A DNA stretch of 64,000 bases from Paraburkholderia flava (GCF_004359985.1 NZ_SMRO01000002.1:2184536-2248535); one strand, 5' to 3'. Shown: positions 26,504-35,380, numbered from the stretch's first letter. Made by a program: numbers and translations. The notes: generated by a model from the sequence alone, not told the origin.

Positions 26504-27848
26504 TGAAGCCTCCGCCGAACCCACCGCCAAAACCACCACCGCCAGCACCACTCTGTCCACCGCCCAACGCCTGACGGAAGCGCGCCAGCTTCGGCGAATG
26601 CGGATGGATGCCGAGCGATTCCCACTTGTCGATCTCTTCGCCGTCCTGCGTGGTCACCGGCTCATAGCGATACAGCTCCTGAGTCGCGATGATGTTGTCG
26701 GACAGACCCGTCACTTCGGTCACGGACAGAATACGGCGCCGGCCATTCGACAACCGCCCGATCTGCACGATGAAGTCGATCGCGTTCGCGATCTGCCGAC
26801 GCAAGCTCGACTCGGTGCCCTGAAAGCCCGCGAAGCCCGCAAGCATTTCGAGCCGGTACAGACATTCGCGCGGCGAACTCGCGTGCACCGTGCCCATCGA
26901 CCCATCGTGACCGGTGTTCATCGCCTGCAGCATTTCAAGCACTTCACCACCGCGCACTTCGCCGACGATGATGCGGTCCGGCCGCATCCGCAGCGTGTTG
27001 CGCAAAAGATCGCGGATCGACACGACACCGGTGCCGTCGAAACCACCTGGCCGGCTCTCGAGCCGCACGACGTGCGGGTGATTCAGCGACAGCTCGGCGG
27101 TATCTTCGATCGTGACGACGCGCTCGACTTCAGGAATGTGAAACGCAAGCGCATTGAGCAGCGACGTCTTGCCCGAACTCGTCCCACCCGACACGAGCAC
27201 GTTGCAGCGTGCCTGTACCGCGGCTTCGAGCAGCGCGCCGATCTCGGGGTTGTAGGTGCCGTTACCGAGCAGGTCGTCTGGCCGCAGCGGATCTTTGCGG
27301 AACTTCCGGATCGATACGATCGGTCCGTCGATCGACAGCGGTTCGATCACGACGTTGACACGTCCGCCGTCCGGCAGCCGCGCGTCGACCATCGGGTTCG
27401 ATTCGTCGAGCCGCCGGCCGATCGGTGCAAGGATGCGTCGCACGATCCGCAGCAGGTGCGCGTTGTCGGCGAAGCGCACCTGGATCTTCGCGAGGATGCC
27501 GTGACGCGACACGTACACGTCGTTGTAGCCGTTGACGAGAATGTCCTCGACAGCAGGATCGTTCAGCAGATCCTCAATCGGACCGAAGCCCGCGAGCTCC
27601 TTCGTCAACGCCTCGGCGATCAACCGCACTTCGCTCTCGTTGATCGGAATCCGGCGCAGCCTCACGAAGCTGTCCATTTCCAGGTCGACGAACTGGTTGA
27701 TCGCGCTGCGCGACCAGCGGCCGAACTCCGCGCCAAGTTCCTCGATACGCGTGAGCAGATGTTCGTGCGCCGCGTTCTTGATGTCCTGGAACTGCTGGCT
27801 ATGCGCGAATGCAGGCGCGTCGTCGGCAAATTCGATATCTTTTGCCAT
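26496..27848 (-). CDS. tadA: TadA/CpaF pilus assembly ATPase
   Basis: A 450-residue type II/IV secretion hexameric ATPase. The N-terminal domain carries [20 protein letters not shown]; Walker A is [15 protein letters not shown] (about 219-232), with an Asp box TIEDTAEL, Walker [15 protein letters not shown] and the His box [14 protein letters not shown]. It powers Flp extension (and probably retraction) from the cytoplasm. The C-terminus is a Gly-rich run ([14 protein letters not shown]), unusual for the family. It starts 3 bp after the tadZ stop. Confidence 0.95.
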   Translation of the reverse strand: MAKDIEFADDAPAFAHSQQFQDIKNAAHEHLLTRIEELGAEFGRWSRSAINQFVDLEMDSFVRLRRIPINESEVRLIAEALTKELAGFGPIEDLLNDPAVEDILVNGYNDVYVSRHGILAKIQVRFADNAHLLRIVRRILAPIGRRLDESNPMVDARLPDGGRVNVVIEPLSIDGPIVSIRKFRKDPLRPDDLLGNGTYNPEIGALLEAAVQARCNVLVSGGTSSGKTSLLNALAFHIPEVERVVTIEDTAELSLNHPHVVRLESRPGGFDGTGVVSIRDLLRNTLRMRPDRIIVGEVRGGEVLEMLQAMNTGHDGSMGTVHASSPRECLYRLEMLAGFAGFQGTESSLRRQIANAIDFIVQIGRLSNGRRRILSVTEVTGLSDNIIATQELYRYEPVTTQDGEEIDKWESLGIHPHSPKLARFRQALGGGQSGAGGGGFGGGFGGGFNV

Positions 27849-27851
27849 CGT

Positions 27852-29093
27852 CTATGACCGCTTTGGTGAGGTTGGAATGAAACGCCTGAGCGCGTCGAGC
27901 GCAGCCCGGCTACGCGAGGACGCCGCGGCCTGCGCCGCGCCGCCCAGCCGTTCGACGAGCGGCTCCAGCGCGCGGATGTACGGATCGCGCGCGGCCGCGT
28001 CGGCCAGCAATTGCCCCTGGTTCGCCGCCTGCCCGAGTGCGACGCGCCGCTCGGGCAGCATCGCGAGCAGCGGCACTTCGAGCCGCTGCACGATCTGCGC
28101 GGCCGTCAGACTGAATTCCGGTTCGTACTTGTTGACGATGAGCCGGACGTTGTCCATCTCGATCGATTCTTCACGCAGCCCGTCGAGCACCGCCGCCGCC
28201 GATACGATCGACGCAACGCCCTGGTCGCAGACCAGCCACGTTTCGTCGGCGGCCTTCACGACCTGCGCGATGAACTCGTTGTTAGTAAACCCGCCGAGGT
28301 CGACGATCTGCTGATCGAAGAATGCACGCAGCCGGTTCAGCAGACTCACCGACGCGGAGTACGACACCTCGCGCATATCGGCGAGATTCGGCGGCAGCGT
28401 CGTCAACGCGAGCCCGCTCGCGTGCCGCGACAGCGCGGTGTGCACGAACGTCTGATCGAAGCGACGCAGATTGCGCACAGCCTCGACAAAACTGAACTCG
28501 CTGCGCGTATTCAGCAGCAGCGTGCCGTCGCCTTGCGGCAACCCGAGATCGAGCAGCGCGGCCTGACGGCCTTGCGGCGCATCGCGTCTTTGCAGCAGCA
28601 CCGCGAGATTCGCGGCGAGCGTGCTCACGCCCATGCCGACGCGGGCACCGAGCAGCGCGACGATGCGACCGTGACGGCTCACTGGCTCGACGAGGTTATC
28701 GATCGCCTGACGCGTGATGCGCAGCGCGTCTTCAGCCGGTGCGGACAGATCGATGAAATCGCGCACGCCGGCGCGCAGCGCAGCGAGCGCACTCTCCGGC
28801 TCGGTGAGCGAACCGACCGCGACGATCTGCATGCCCGGATAGGCTGTACGCGCCGCGCTTGCGGCGACACTTGCGGCGGCCGCACGGCCGCCCGAAAAGT
28901 CGATGAACACCACCGACGGATTCAGCGACGCGATCCGCTGCGTGAGCTGCGCGGGATCGAGCGTCGCCGCCTCGACGGCGCCGACCGCGACGAGCGTTCC
29001 CGCGAGCCAACGCACGTGCTCGTCCGCAAGCGAGGCGAACACGAAATAGTCGGTGATCGCGCGTTCAGTCAACGAATACGTTCTCGCGTTCAT
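27852..29093 (-). CDS. tadZ: TadZ/CpaE localisation protein (atypical ParA-like ATPase)
   Basis: A 413-residue protein with an N-terminal atypical receiver-like domain (1-130) and a MinD/ParA-like domain. The deviant Walker A reads GARVGMGVSTLAANLAV, in which the signature Lys is missing, as in several TadZ proteins. The switch region is LLDLGLPQGDGTLLLN. TadZ localises the pilus machine at the pole. GGAGGAAG before MNARTYS fixes the start; a frame extension to 29135 is rejected. Confidence 0.88.
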   Translation of the reverse strand: MNARTYSLTERAITDYFVFASLADEHVRWLAGTLVAVGAVEAATLDPAQLTQRIASLNPSVVFIDFSGGRAAAASVAASAARTAYPGMQIVAVGSLTEPESALAALRAGVRDFIDLSAPAEDALRITRQAIDNLVEPVSRHGRIVALLGARVGMGVSTLAANLAVLLQRRDAPQGRQAALLDLGLPQGDGTLLLNTRSEFSFVEAVRNLRRFDQTFVHTALSRHASGLALTTLPPNLADMREVSYSASVSLLNRLRAFFDQQIVDLGGFTNNEFIAQVVKAADETWLVCDQGVASIVSAAAVLDGLREESIEMDNVRLIVNKYEPEFSLTAAQIVQRLEVPLLAMLPERRVALGQAANQGQLLADAAARDPYIRALEPLVERLGGAAQAAASSRSRAALDALRRFIPTSPKRS

Positions 29094-29210
29094 GTTGAAC
29101 TTCCTCCGGCGGCAAAGGTTGCGTTGCCACCACATCGCCGAACGGGCTGCGCGCCGGTATGGCGGCGTAGCTCGTTCGAATCTGCTTCTGTTGCCATTGC
29201 TTGTGCGGCT

Positions 29211-30650
29211 TCATTTTGAAAATCCTGGCGCGGGGTCGCTCGAAAACACGCCACCAATGACTGAACCCCACACGTGTCCGTTGCGCTGTTCGCTCTGCTC
29301 GCCGGGTGTCGTCGGCAACGCAGCGCCCTTCGCGATCGGCGACACCAGATGCGGCGTCACGATGATCACGAGTTCCTTGTCGTTCTGCGAGTAGCTCAGT
29401 TGTTTGAAGAACGCCCCGATGATCGGCAGATCGCCTAGCAACGGCACCTTGTTCACGCTCGATACCGTCTCGCGATCGATCAAGCCACCGATCAGGAAAC
29501 TCTCGCCGTCGCCGAGTTCGACGGTGGTGTCGGTACGGCGCGTTGTGAGTGCCGGCACGGTGACGCCGTTGATCGTCACTGCGTTCGTGAAGTCGAGCTG
29601 GCTCGCTTCGGGCGCGATCTTCAGCGCGATGCGCTGCGGGCTCAACACGGTGGGCGTCAACGTCAGACCGACGCCGTATGGTTTGAACTGGATCGACGTC
29701 GTGCCGAGTCCTTGCGGCACCGGAATCGGAATCTCGCCACCCGCGAGGAAACTCGCGCTCTGCCCGGACAACGCGACAAGCGTCGGTTCCGCAAGCACCC
29801 GTGCAAGATTGTTACCTTCCATCAGACTCAGGTCCGCCGAGATGCCGTGCGTCGCCGAATTGAATACAAGGTTGAACGCGGAAGCGATCGGCGCCGTCGA
29901 CTGGAACTGCGGCTGCGCGCCGAACGTCGCGGAAGTCAGCGACGACGGCGAAAACGAACCAAACGTGAAGCCCCCGCTGCTCTTCAGGATATTCAGGCCG
30001 AGCTGCTTCAACACCTGACGGCTGAATTCCACGACGCGGACGTCGACCTGAACGACCGAACGCGTAGCGACGGTCGACGTGTCGTAGATCGTGCTGTTGT
30101 CGCCACCGCCACTTGCGCCCCCCGATCCACCGGAGTCTCCGCCCGACTTGCCGCCTGACGAACCCGCATCCTTGCCGCCCTTTAACGATGCACGCTGAGC
30201 TGCTTCGATCTGCGCAACCGCGACTGCACGCTGATGCTGCTCCATCGACGATGCCGAACCGGAGATCAATGCGGAATCGCCAAGCATCTTGACGTTCGGC
30301 GCACCAGGACCGAGCAGCGTACGCGATGCAGCAGTTACGACATTCACGGTGTACGCGAGCGGCGTATCAGTGCCGCGCTCCCACAGCATCAGGTTCGTGG
30401 TGCCCGGCGACTTGCCGATCAGCAGGACACCGCCCGCCTTGTCGCCCTTGATGATCAGCACGTCGGCGACGGTCGGATCGCCGATCGCGATACGACGCAG
30501 CGTGTGGCCGCTCGCGATCACCTGTTGGGAACCGACGACGATGTCGAGCGCCTGTGGCATGCCCGCGGCCTCGCCCGTCGAGCTGACGACGAACGATGCC
30601 GCTACCCACAGTGCCACCAACGCGACGTACTCGGAAATCCGTTTTCTCAT
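29211..30650 (-). CDS. rcpA: RcpA/CpaC outer-membrane secretin of the Tad system
   Basis: A 479-residue secretin. It has a signal peptide (VALVALWVAASFVVSSTGEA), an N-terminal secretin/BON-like domain (LDIVVGSQQVIASGHTLRRI, KAGGVLLIGKSPGTTNLMLW), a Gly/Ser/Lys-rich linker (residues about 155-190) and a C-terminal secretin domain with VPQGLGTTSIQFKPYGVGL and FLIGGLIDRETVSSVNKVPL, LLGDLPIIGAFFKQ. It forms the pore for the Flp pilus. An in-frame GTG at 30677 is possible, but it abuts its Shine-Dalgarno; I prefer ATG 30650. Confidence 0.9.
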   Translation of the reverse strand: MRKRISEYVALVALWVAASFVVSSTGEAAGMPQALDIVVGSQQVIASGHTLRRIAIGDPTVADVLIIKGDKAGGVLLIGKSPGTTNLMLWERGTDTPLAYTVNVVTAASRTLLGPGAPNVKMLGDSALISGSASSMEQHQRAVAVAQIEAAQRASLKGGKDAGSSGGKSGGDSGGSGGASGGGDNSTIYDTSTVATRSVVQVDVRVVEFSRQVLKQLGLNILKSSGGFTFGSFSPSSLTSATFGAQPQFQSTAPIASAFNLVFNSATHGISADLSLMEGNNLARVLAEPTLVALSGQSASFLAGGEIPIPVPQGLGTTSIQFKPYGVGLTLTPTVLSPQRIALKIAPEASQLDFTNAVTINGVTVPALTTRRTDTTVELGDGESFLIGGLIDRETVSSVNKVPLLGDLPIIGAFFKQLSYSQNDKELVIIVTPHLVSPIAKGAALPTTPGEQSEQRNGHVWGSVIGGVFSSDPAPGFSK

Positions 30651-30689
30651 GTTCTTGTAATGGCGTGTAACCGCCACTCCCTGAAGCTT

Positions 30690-31637
30690 CTATTGAGCGA
30701 CCGTCTCGGAACGCCCACCCCGTATCACTTCGATTCCTCCTCCCGAACGCGCGGCCCGCACGACCGGTGCCGCGACGTGCGTCGGAGCGACGGGCGTACG
30801 CGCATTGCCGGGTCCGCCTGCCAGCGAGTCGAGTGCGATGCCCGCGGCTGCGCGCGTGGAGTCGGTCGCTGTGCTGCCCAGACTCCCTCCTGCCTTGTCG
30901 CCGGGTGCGTGTATCGCGGTCTTGATCACCTCTGGTAGCGGTGGGAATGCGTTGGCATCGATTACATCGTCATCACGCGGATTACGTAATGCGAGCACGA
31001 GATGTCCTGACGCTTCGGCAAGTGTCACACGGTCGACGTCGGCGACCGGCATTGCAAGCACCGCCGTACGCACGAGGCCATTCGGATCGCCAGCACTATC
31101 GTTGCCGGCAGTCGCGTTGCCGAATGCGAGCACGCGCACCTTCGAGATCAGCAGACGTGCCTGGGTCTGCCCAATCTCGCCGGTACCCGCCATCGCGTTA
31201 TCGCGCTTCAATGTGAAGAACACATCGACGAGATTGCCAGGCCGCAGCCGGTTGCCGACCGCGTTGCCATCGTCGACACGCACAGCGAGCGCGCGTTCGC
31301 CGGGCTGGATCTGCTCTGCCATCCCCGACGACAGTTGGGCTTCGAGCACCGGCGAATCGGCACCGATGTCACCGGAGGGAATCCGTCCGACGAGTAGCGT
31401 CGGGTCCGTGAATGCGCCACCGGGATTGATTGGCAGCGACTGCACGCGCAGATCCTCCGCCGTGATCGGCTTACCGGCCGTTAGCGGATGCGCGGCGACG
31501 ACGACGGAATAGCTTGCCTGCGCCGTGGTCGCAGCAGGCGTAGGCGCCGGCTTGCGCGACAGCATCCACGCGAAGATGCCAAGCAGCAATGCCAGCAGGA
31601 TCAATACGCCTGCGAGGATCCGGGTCAGTTTCGGCAT
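30690..31637 (-). CDS. rcpC: RcpC/CpaB Flp pilus assembly protein
   Basis: A 315-residue periplasmic protein anchored by one N-terminal helix (ILAGVLILLALLLGIFAWML). The SAF/CpaB domain spans about residues 40-110 (VVVAAHPLTAGKPITAEDL), followed by the RcpC C-terminal region (RLRPGNLVDVFFTLKR, LVRTAVLAMPVADVDRVTLA). It is thought to link TadV-processed pilus parts to the secretin. ATG 31637 is preferred over a GTG at 31649. The C-terminal tail from about 240 is Ala/Gly/Thr-rich. Confidence 0.88.
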   Translation of the reverse strand: MPKLTRILAGVLILLALLLGIFAWMLSRKPAPTPAATTAQASYSVVVAAHPLTAGKPITAEDLRVQSLPINPGGAFTDPTLLVGRIPSGDIGADSPVLEAQLSSGMAEQIQPGERALAVRVDDGNAVGNRLRPGNLVDVFFTLKRDNAMAGTGEIGQTQARLLISKVRVLAFGNATAGNDSAGDPNGLVRTAVLAMPVADVDRVTLAEASGHLVLALRNPRDDDVIDANAFPPLPEVIKTAIHAPGDKAGGSLGSTATDSTRAAAGIALDSLAGGPGNARTPVAPTHVAAPVVRAARSGGGIEVIRGGRSETVAQ

Positions 31638-31728
31638 GATGGCCCGCACGATGAAGAGGCCCGCGCCGGCCGGCCGGTCGGCCGACGCGAACGAAGTAAC
31701 AACGGACAGCGGAAGGCGTGCGCGTTGG

Positions 31729-32223
31729 TCACAGTAGGGTCACAGGGTTGAGTTGAACAGTCGCGGTGCTAGTCAACGTGTTGGGGAGCACCAGATTAAA
31801 TAGCGGCAAGGTCGGCACGAGCGGATGGGTCGCGTAGTTGTAGGTCAGCGTGACCGTGATGCATTGCATCGTCGCGTCGAATGAACAGGCAGTCGGCGTC
31901 GGCGTGCAGGTCGAGTTGCCAATCAGCCCTGTGATCATATTGGTCGCAGTCGTGCATGCCGCCGCCGCACGCAGACCGACCGCCGCGGCTACAGTGGTTG
32001 CCTTCTGATAGTTCAGCGCGGCACGCGCACCCTCTTCGCTCGCAAGCGTCAGGTTCTGCTGCGCGACGAAGATCAGGCTGTAAGTGACGATCGCGTATAA
32101 CACTGTGAAGAACAGTGGAAACACCAGCGCGAATTCGACAGCCGTCGCGCCGCGTTGCGTGCGCCCGGAGACACCGCACTGCTGCGAGCGATGACGCGAG
32201 TGGCACATCGCGGCGTCTTTCAT
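31729..32223 (-). CDS. tadE: TadE-like pseudopilin
   Basis: A 164-residue protein with a positively charged leader and the TadE motif RGATAVEFALVFPLFFTVLY, followed by VTYSLIFVAQQNLTLASEEG. The Glu at +5 of the putative leader-peptidase site (G-A-T-A-V-E-F) is retained, so TadV could process it. The periplasmic part is Thr/Ala/Asn-rich with four Cys. GGAGGAGG six bases before the ATG gives the start at 32223, which overlaps the tadV stop by one base (TGATG). Confidence 0.85.
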   Translation of the reverse strand: MKDAAMCHSRHRSQQCGVSGRTQRGATAVEFALVFPLFFTVLYAIVTYSLIFVAQQNLTLASEEGARAALNYQKATTVAAAVGLRAAAACTTATNMITGLIGNSTCTPTPTACSFDATMQCITVTLTYNYATHPLVPTLPLFNLVLPNTLTSTATVQLNPVTLL

Positions 32224-32720
32224 CAAACACCTCCTCCGCTCGCGCGGATCGCAAGTAACGCGATCGCCGGTACGGACAGACATGCGGCGTAGGGTGTCGA
32301 GCGATGGCCTGCCACTTGGAACGTGCGCGCGCCCTGCTGTACCAGTGACGAGACGCGTGTACGCGTAATCACGAGCAGTGCGATCGCATGCACCGCCGCG
32401 ATCAGGCTCGCGACAATCCACAGCGTGAGCAATGCGTGAATGCCGCACCACGCACCAAGCACCGCAAAGACCTTGACGTCCGCGCCACCCATTACACCAA
32501 GCATGTAGAACGGCAGCAACGCGGCGAGACCGACGATCATGCCAGTCACTGCCTGCATTGGCGTAAGACCGAACGGACCGTGAAATAGAAATGCGCTCGC
32601 GAGCGCGGCAACGAGGCCGGCGGCGACGAGCGTGTTCGATACACGCCGGCTGCGACAGTCGCTAACCGCGACCGCCATCACCCAGGCAACGAACAGAAAG
32701 TTGCTGATTGAGGCACTCAT
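32223..32720 (-). CDS. tadV: TadV/CpaA prepilin peptidase
   Basis: A 165-residue polytopic aspartyl protease of the A24 type. The first catalytic Asp is D21 in VSDCRSRRVSN. The second is D81 in MLGVMGGADVKV, where the usual GxGD reads GGAD (Gly before Asp replaced by Ala). Five or six hydrophobic helices alternate with short loops. It cleaves the Flp and TadE-type leader peptides at the cytoplasmic membrane face. It lies between flp and tadE. Confidence 0.9.
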   Translation of the reverse strand: MSASISNFLFVAWVMAVAVSDCRSRRVSNTLVAAGLVAALASAFLFHGPFGLTPMQAVTGMIVGLAALLPFYMLGVMGGADVKVFAVLGAWCGIHALLTLWIVASLIAAVHAIALLVITRTRVSSLVQQGARTFQVAGHRSTPYAACLSVPAIALLAIRASGGGV

Positions 32721-32806
32721 ATCGGACTCGACGGGCAGGACAAAGCGTACGAGTCACAAAGGTAACTCGCACATCCAGCGTTAACACCGGTTGTCTCAAG
32801 GGCCTA

Positions 32807-32829
32807 GGGGCGCGATGGTATCGCGCCCC
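32807..32829 (-). other. Hairpin between flp and tadV
   Basis: GGGGCGCGAT, loop GGT, ATCGCGCCCC: a perfect 10-bp stem 17 bp after the flp stop. There is no T-run on the minus strand, so it probably stabilises or attenuates, keeping the pilin mRNA in excess over the machinery. Confidence 0.65.
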
Positions 32830-32845
32830 CAGACTATTCTGCCCG

Positions 32846-33034
32846 TTAGCTGCCGCCGCCTGCCGAAGTGGGGGTGAGGGCGTTGACGATACTGCTGAAC
32901 GTGGTGGAGAGTGCCTTTTCCACACCGCTGATCGACGACACGAGAACGACAGCGATCAACCCCGCGAGGAGGCCGTATTCGATGGCCGTAACCCCGTTGT
33001 TATCTCTCAGGAACGTAGTGATGAACTTTTTCAT
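32846..33034 (-). CDS. flp: Flp-family type IVb major pilin
   Basis: A 62-residue prepilin. After the leader MKKFITTFLRDNNG (cleavage G14/V15) comes VTAIEYGLLAGLIAVVLVSS, with Glu at mature +5 (E19) and Tyr20, the Flp signature. The short C-terminus ends Gly-rich (PTSAGGGS). Assembled by the TadABC machine into thin adhesive bundled pili. GAGGG lies before the ATG. It is the first gene of the Tad operon, with a long upstream region. Confidence 0.95.
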   Translation of the reverse strand: MKKFITTFLRDNNGVTAIEYGLLAGLIAVVLVSSISGVEKALSTTFSSIVNALTPTSAGGGS

Positions 33035-33415
33035 TTTAGCCCTCGGAACTTCATATATTCATTGTGGTTTGCAGACTGCTTCCAGCGCCAGGTTAGCGCG
33101 GTGGTTCTCTCATCCACCGGGCCGGTCCTCGCCTGATACACCGGAATTACCGCAGTCGGCCGTTGCTATGCAATAGAAATGTGGCCGTCTGTTCGATATC
33201 GCACCTCCCTCGTAACTTTGATGCTCTCAGGTTTTATAGCGTATCAATCATTTTTAAGCAATTATCCGACGCCCTGAGGCGCGTCATCGTTAGCTGAATA
33301 CGCATAACAAGGTTAACGCTTCGGCGTTGCGCACCGCACATAGGACTAACCATACGTTAGATTCGGCGCACTAATTAACCGTTTGAACCTGTCGTTTCAA
33401 GCATCGCGTCACCCC

Positions 33416-33461
33416 CGTTACGCGGCACTTCGTAACGCCGCACGCGGCCCGTTACGTTACG
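33416..33461. repeat. CGTTACG repeat cluster, candidate activator-binding sites
   Basis: CGTTACG at 33416-33422, CGTAACG (its complement) at 33431-33437, and two overlapping CGTTACG at 33450-33456 and 33455-33461. The extended forms CGTAACGCCGC (33431) and CGTTACGCCGC (33455) are direct repeats 24 bp apart. The cluster ends about 140 bp before the sigma-54 -24 element, a normal distance for an enhancer. Repeats are seen; the binding protein is inferred. Confidence 0.6.
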
Positions 33462-33602
33462 CCGCCTCCGCACACGCGTTCCGAATGCCGTTTTCGACGC
33501 TTCAGTTGCTTTAGCAAACACTCCACTGATTCCCCGCAAATGCACGCCCTGATTCGCCTGGCGGGTCGCGCAATGTAATTGCATGTCGACGGCCGAATGA
33601 AA

Positions 33603-33618
33603 TGGCACGGCTGTTGCA
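33603..33618 (+). promoter_or_regulatory. Consensus sigma-54 promoter
   Basis: TGGCACGGCTGTTGCA matches the -24/-12 consensus TGGCACG-N4-TTGC(A/T) at every defined position, with correct GG/GC spacing. Transcription would begin near 33630, about 40 bp before the ATG of the first repeat lipoprotein. The nearest sigma-54 activator gene is at 20040-21431 in the Tad cluster. Confidence 0.88.
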
Positions 33619-33667
33619 GAGAAAGGTGCGCGGTACCACCCAACTACACATGCGATGCGAGGGCGAC

Positions 33668-35380
33668 ATGAACATTCAAACGACTTATAACGGGTTCCGG
33701 ATAACGATCATTGCGGCCGCAGCTGCAGCGATGCTTTCTCTCAGCGCCTGCGGCGGCTCGGGCACGATCAGCCAGGGCACAGGCGGCAACGGCAGTGGTA
33801 GCGGTTCCGACGGCGGCACGCTCACGACGGGCGGCAACGGCACGGGTTCCGGCGCGACCGCAGGCAACGGCGGCGGCTCGGGCAGCGGAACGGGAACCGG
33901 CACTGGAACGGGTACAGGTGGTACCGGCGGCACGGGAACAGGCACGGGCACCACACCGGTTGCGAACGCAATCGGTACGGTGGTCGGCAACACAGGTAAC
34001 GTCGTCACGGATGTCGGCTCGACGGTGTCGGGCATCGGCAGCGTGATCGCTTCGCAGAATCTTCCGATCGTCAGTTCGGCAACCACGCAGGCCGCAGGCG
34101 GTGTCGTGCAGAGCGTTGGCTCCGCTGTGTCGACGCTCGGCAACGGCGTCGCGCAAGGTCTCGGACAACTCGGCACAGGTGGCAACGCGGTGGGCACGAC
34201 GGTGTCGAGCCTCGGCGGTGTCGTCAGCAATCTCGGCGGTGCGGTGTCGAAGACCGGCGATCTCGTCACGAGCCTCGGCAGCGGCCCGCTCGCTCCGCTC
34301 TCCGCATTGACCACGCCGCTCGGTGGCGTCGTCAACACACTCGGCGGTGCAGTGACGAACGCCGGCGGCACGCTTACCAATGTGCTGTCGACGGGTCCGG
34401 TGCAACAGATCACGTCGACGGTCAGCTCGGCCATCACGCCGATCACGTCGATGGTCGCGTCGACGACGCAGACCGTCGGCACCGTGACGGGTCTCGGCGC
34501 TCCGCTCAACGGTCTGCTCGGCACGATCGGCGGCGGCCTCGGCACGGCCGGCAAGCTGCTCGCATCGACGGGCGGCAATCCGGTCACGACGGGCCTCGGC
34601 AACGTCGTCACCGACACCGGCAAGATCGTCTCGTCGGCCGGCGGTCTGCTCGTCGGCGGTACTGCGGGATCGAATCCGCTTGCGCCGATCACCGGCATCC
34701 TCGGTGGCCTTGGCGGTCTGGGCGAAGGCACCAGCAGCGGCAGCGGCCCGCTCGCTCCGATCACCGGTCTGCTCGGTGGACTCACAGGCGGTTCCAGCAG
34801 CGGTAGCCCGCTCTCTCCGATTACAGGTCTTCTCGGTGGTCTCACCGGCGGCTCCAGTAGCGGCAACCCGCTCTCCCCGATCACCGGTCTTCTCGGTGGC
34901 CTCACTGGTGGCTCCAGCAGCGGCAACCCGCTCTCGCCAGTCACGGGTCTGCTCGGTGGCTTGACCGGCGGTAGCGGCAACAGCGGTGGTCCGCTCGCCC
35001 CGGTCACCGGCCTGCTCTCTGGCGTCACGGGTGCCTTGAGCGGTGTTGCAGGCGGCACGTCGGGTAGCGCGGGTGGTCCGCTCGGCCCGGTCACGGGTCT
35101 GCTCTCCGGCGTCACCGGTGCACTGAGTGGCGTTGCAGGCGGTACGTCGGGTAGCTCGGGCGGTCCGCTCGGTCCGGTGAGCGGTCTGCTGTCGGCGGTG
35201 ACGGGTGCACTCGGCGGTGTCGCGGCAACAGCCGCACCGGCCGCGACTGCATCGACGAACACCGTGGCATCGACCGGCATCTCCGCAACGAGCGGCAGCG
35301 GCGGCAGCTCGTCGAACCTGCTGGCTCCGGTGACGTCGCTCGTCGGCGGTCTGCTCGGCGCGCTCGGAGGCAAGAAGTAA
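33668..35380 (+). CDS. Gly/Leu-repeat surface lipoprotein 1
   Basis: A 570-residue lipoprotein. The signal ITIIAAAAAAMLSLSACGG ends in lipobox LSAC, with Gly at +2, so outer-membrane sorting is expected. A Gly/Ser/Thr linker (about 30-98) follows, then a region of Val/Gly/Thr/Leu repeats (VGNTGNVVTDVGSTVSGIGS) and C-terminal units like NPLSPITGLLGGLTGGSSSG. It is not collagen: there is no Gly-X-Y periodicity, although the label collagen-like is easily applied automatically. GAGGG before the ATG and a sigma-54 promoter about 50 bp upstream mark it as first gene of a three-gene set. Its paralogue is next door. The function is unknown; an adhesin or matrix role is inferred. Confidence 0.85.
   Translation: MNIQTTYNGFRITIIAAAAAAMLSLSACGGSGTISQGTGGNGSGSGSDGGTLTTGGNGTGSGATAGNGGGSGSGTGTGTGTGTGGTGGTGTGTGTTPVANAIGTVVGNTGNVVTDVGSTVSGIGSVIASQNLPIVSSATTQAAGGVVQSVGSAVSTLGNGVAQGLGQLGTGGNAVGTTVSSLGGVVSNLGGAVSKTGDLVTSLGSGPLAPLSALTTPLGGVVNTLGGAVTNAGGTLTNVLSTGPVQQITSTVSSAITPITSMVASTTQTVGTVTGLGAPLNGLLGTIGGGLGTAGKLLASTGGNPVTTGLGNVVTDTGKIVSSAGGLLVGGTAGSNPLAPITGILGGLGGLGEGTSSGSGPLAPITGLLGGLTGGSSSGSPLSPITGLLGGLTGGSSSGNPLSPITGLLGGLTGGSSSGNPLSPVTGLLGGLTGGSGNSGGPLAPVTGLLSGVTGALSGVAGGTSGSAGGPLGPVTGLLSGVTGALSGVAGGTSGSSGGPLGPVSGLLSAVTGALGGVAATAAPAATASTNTVASTGISATSGSGGSSSNLLAPVTSLVGGLLGALGGKK
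34741..34980 (+). repeat. Four tandem 60-bp coding repeats
   Basis: Units at 34741, 34801, 34861 and 34921 keep exact 60-bp register and encode the 20-residue unit PLSPITGLLGGLTGGSSSGN. Adjacent units differ at only a few bases, often synonymous, so copy number could change by slippage or recombination without breaking the frame. Confidence 0.9.
34985..35245 (+). repeat. Three tandem 87-bp coding repeats
   Basis: Units start at 34985, 35072 and 35159 and encode 29 residues each (GGPLGPVTGLLSGVTGALSG plus VAGGTSGSS). The third has diverged at its end. They follow the 60-bp units and share the PVTGLL core. Confidence 0.85.

Larger units (their letters stand above)
33035..33667. other. Long divergent control region between flp and the repeat-lipoprotein genes
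   Basis: 633 bp without a supported gene, with AT content clearly above its surroundings. It holds a CGTTACG repeat cluster (33416-33461) and a consensus sigma-54 promoter (33603-33618) facing right. Scanning the left-facing strand between 33061 and 33260 I found no GG-N10-GC element, so I cannot place the flp promoter. Confidence 0.75.

Noticed and set aside
26504..26560. Upstream ATG for tadB
   Set aside because: It lies deep inside tadA and adds a sequence without TadB similarity; the 8-bp overlap start is typical.
33035..33300. A second sigma-54 promoter for flp on the minus strand
   Set aside because: Scanning 33061-33260 gave no GG-N10-GC with the right flanks; near misses have 9, 12 or 13 bases between.
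34741..35245. CRISPR array
   Set aside because: The regular repeats are in-frame coding units without unique spacers, and no cas genes are present.
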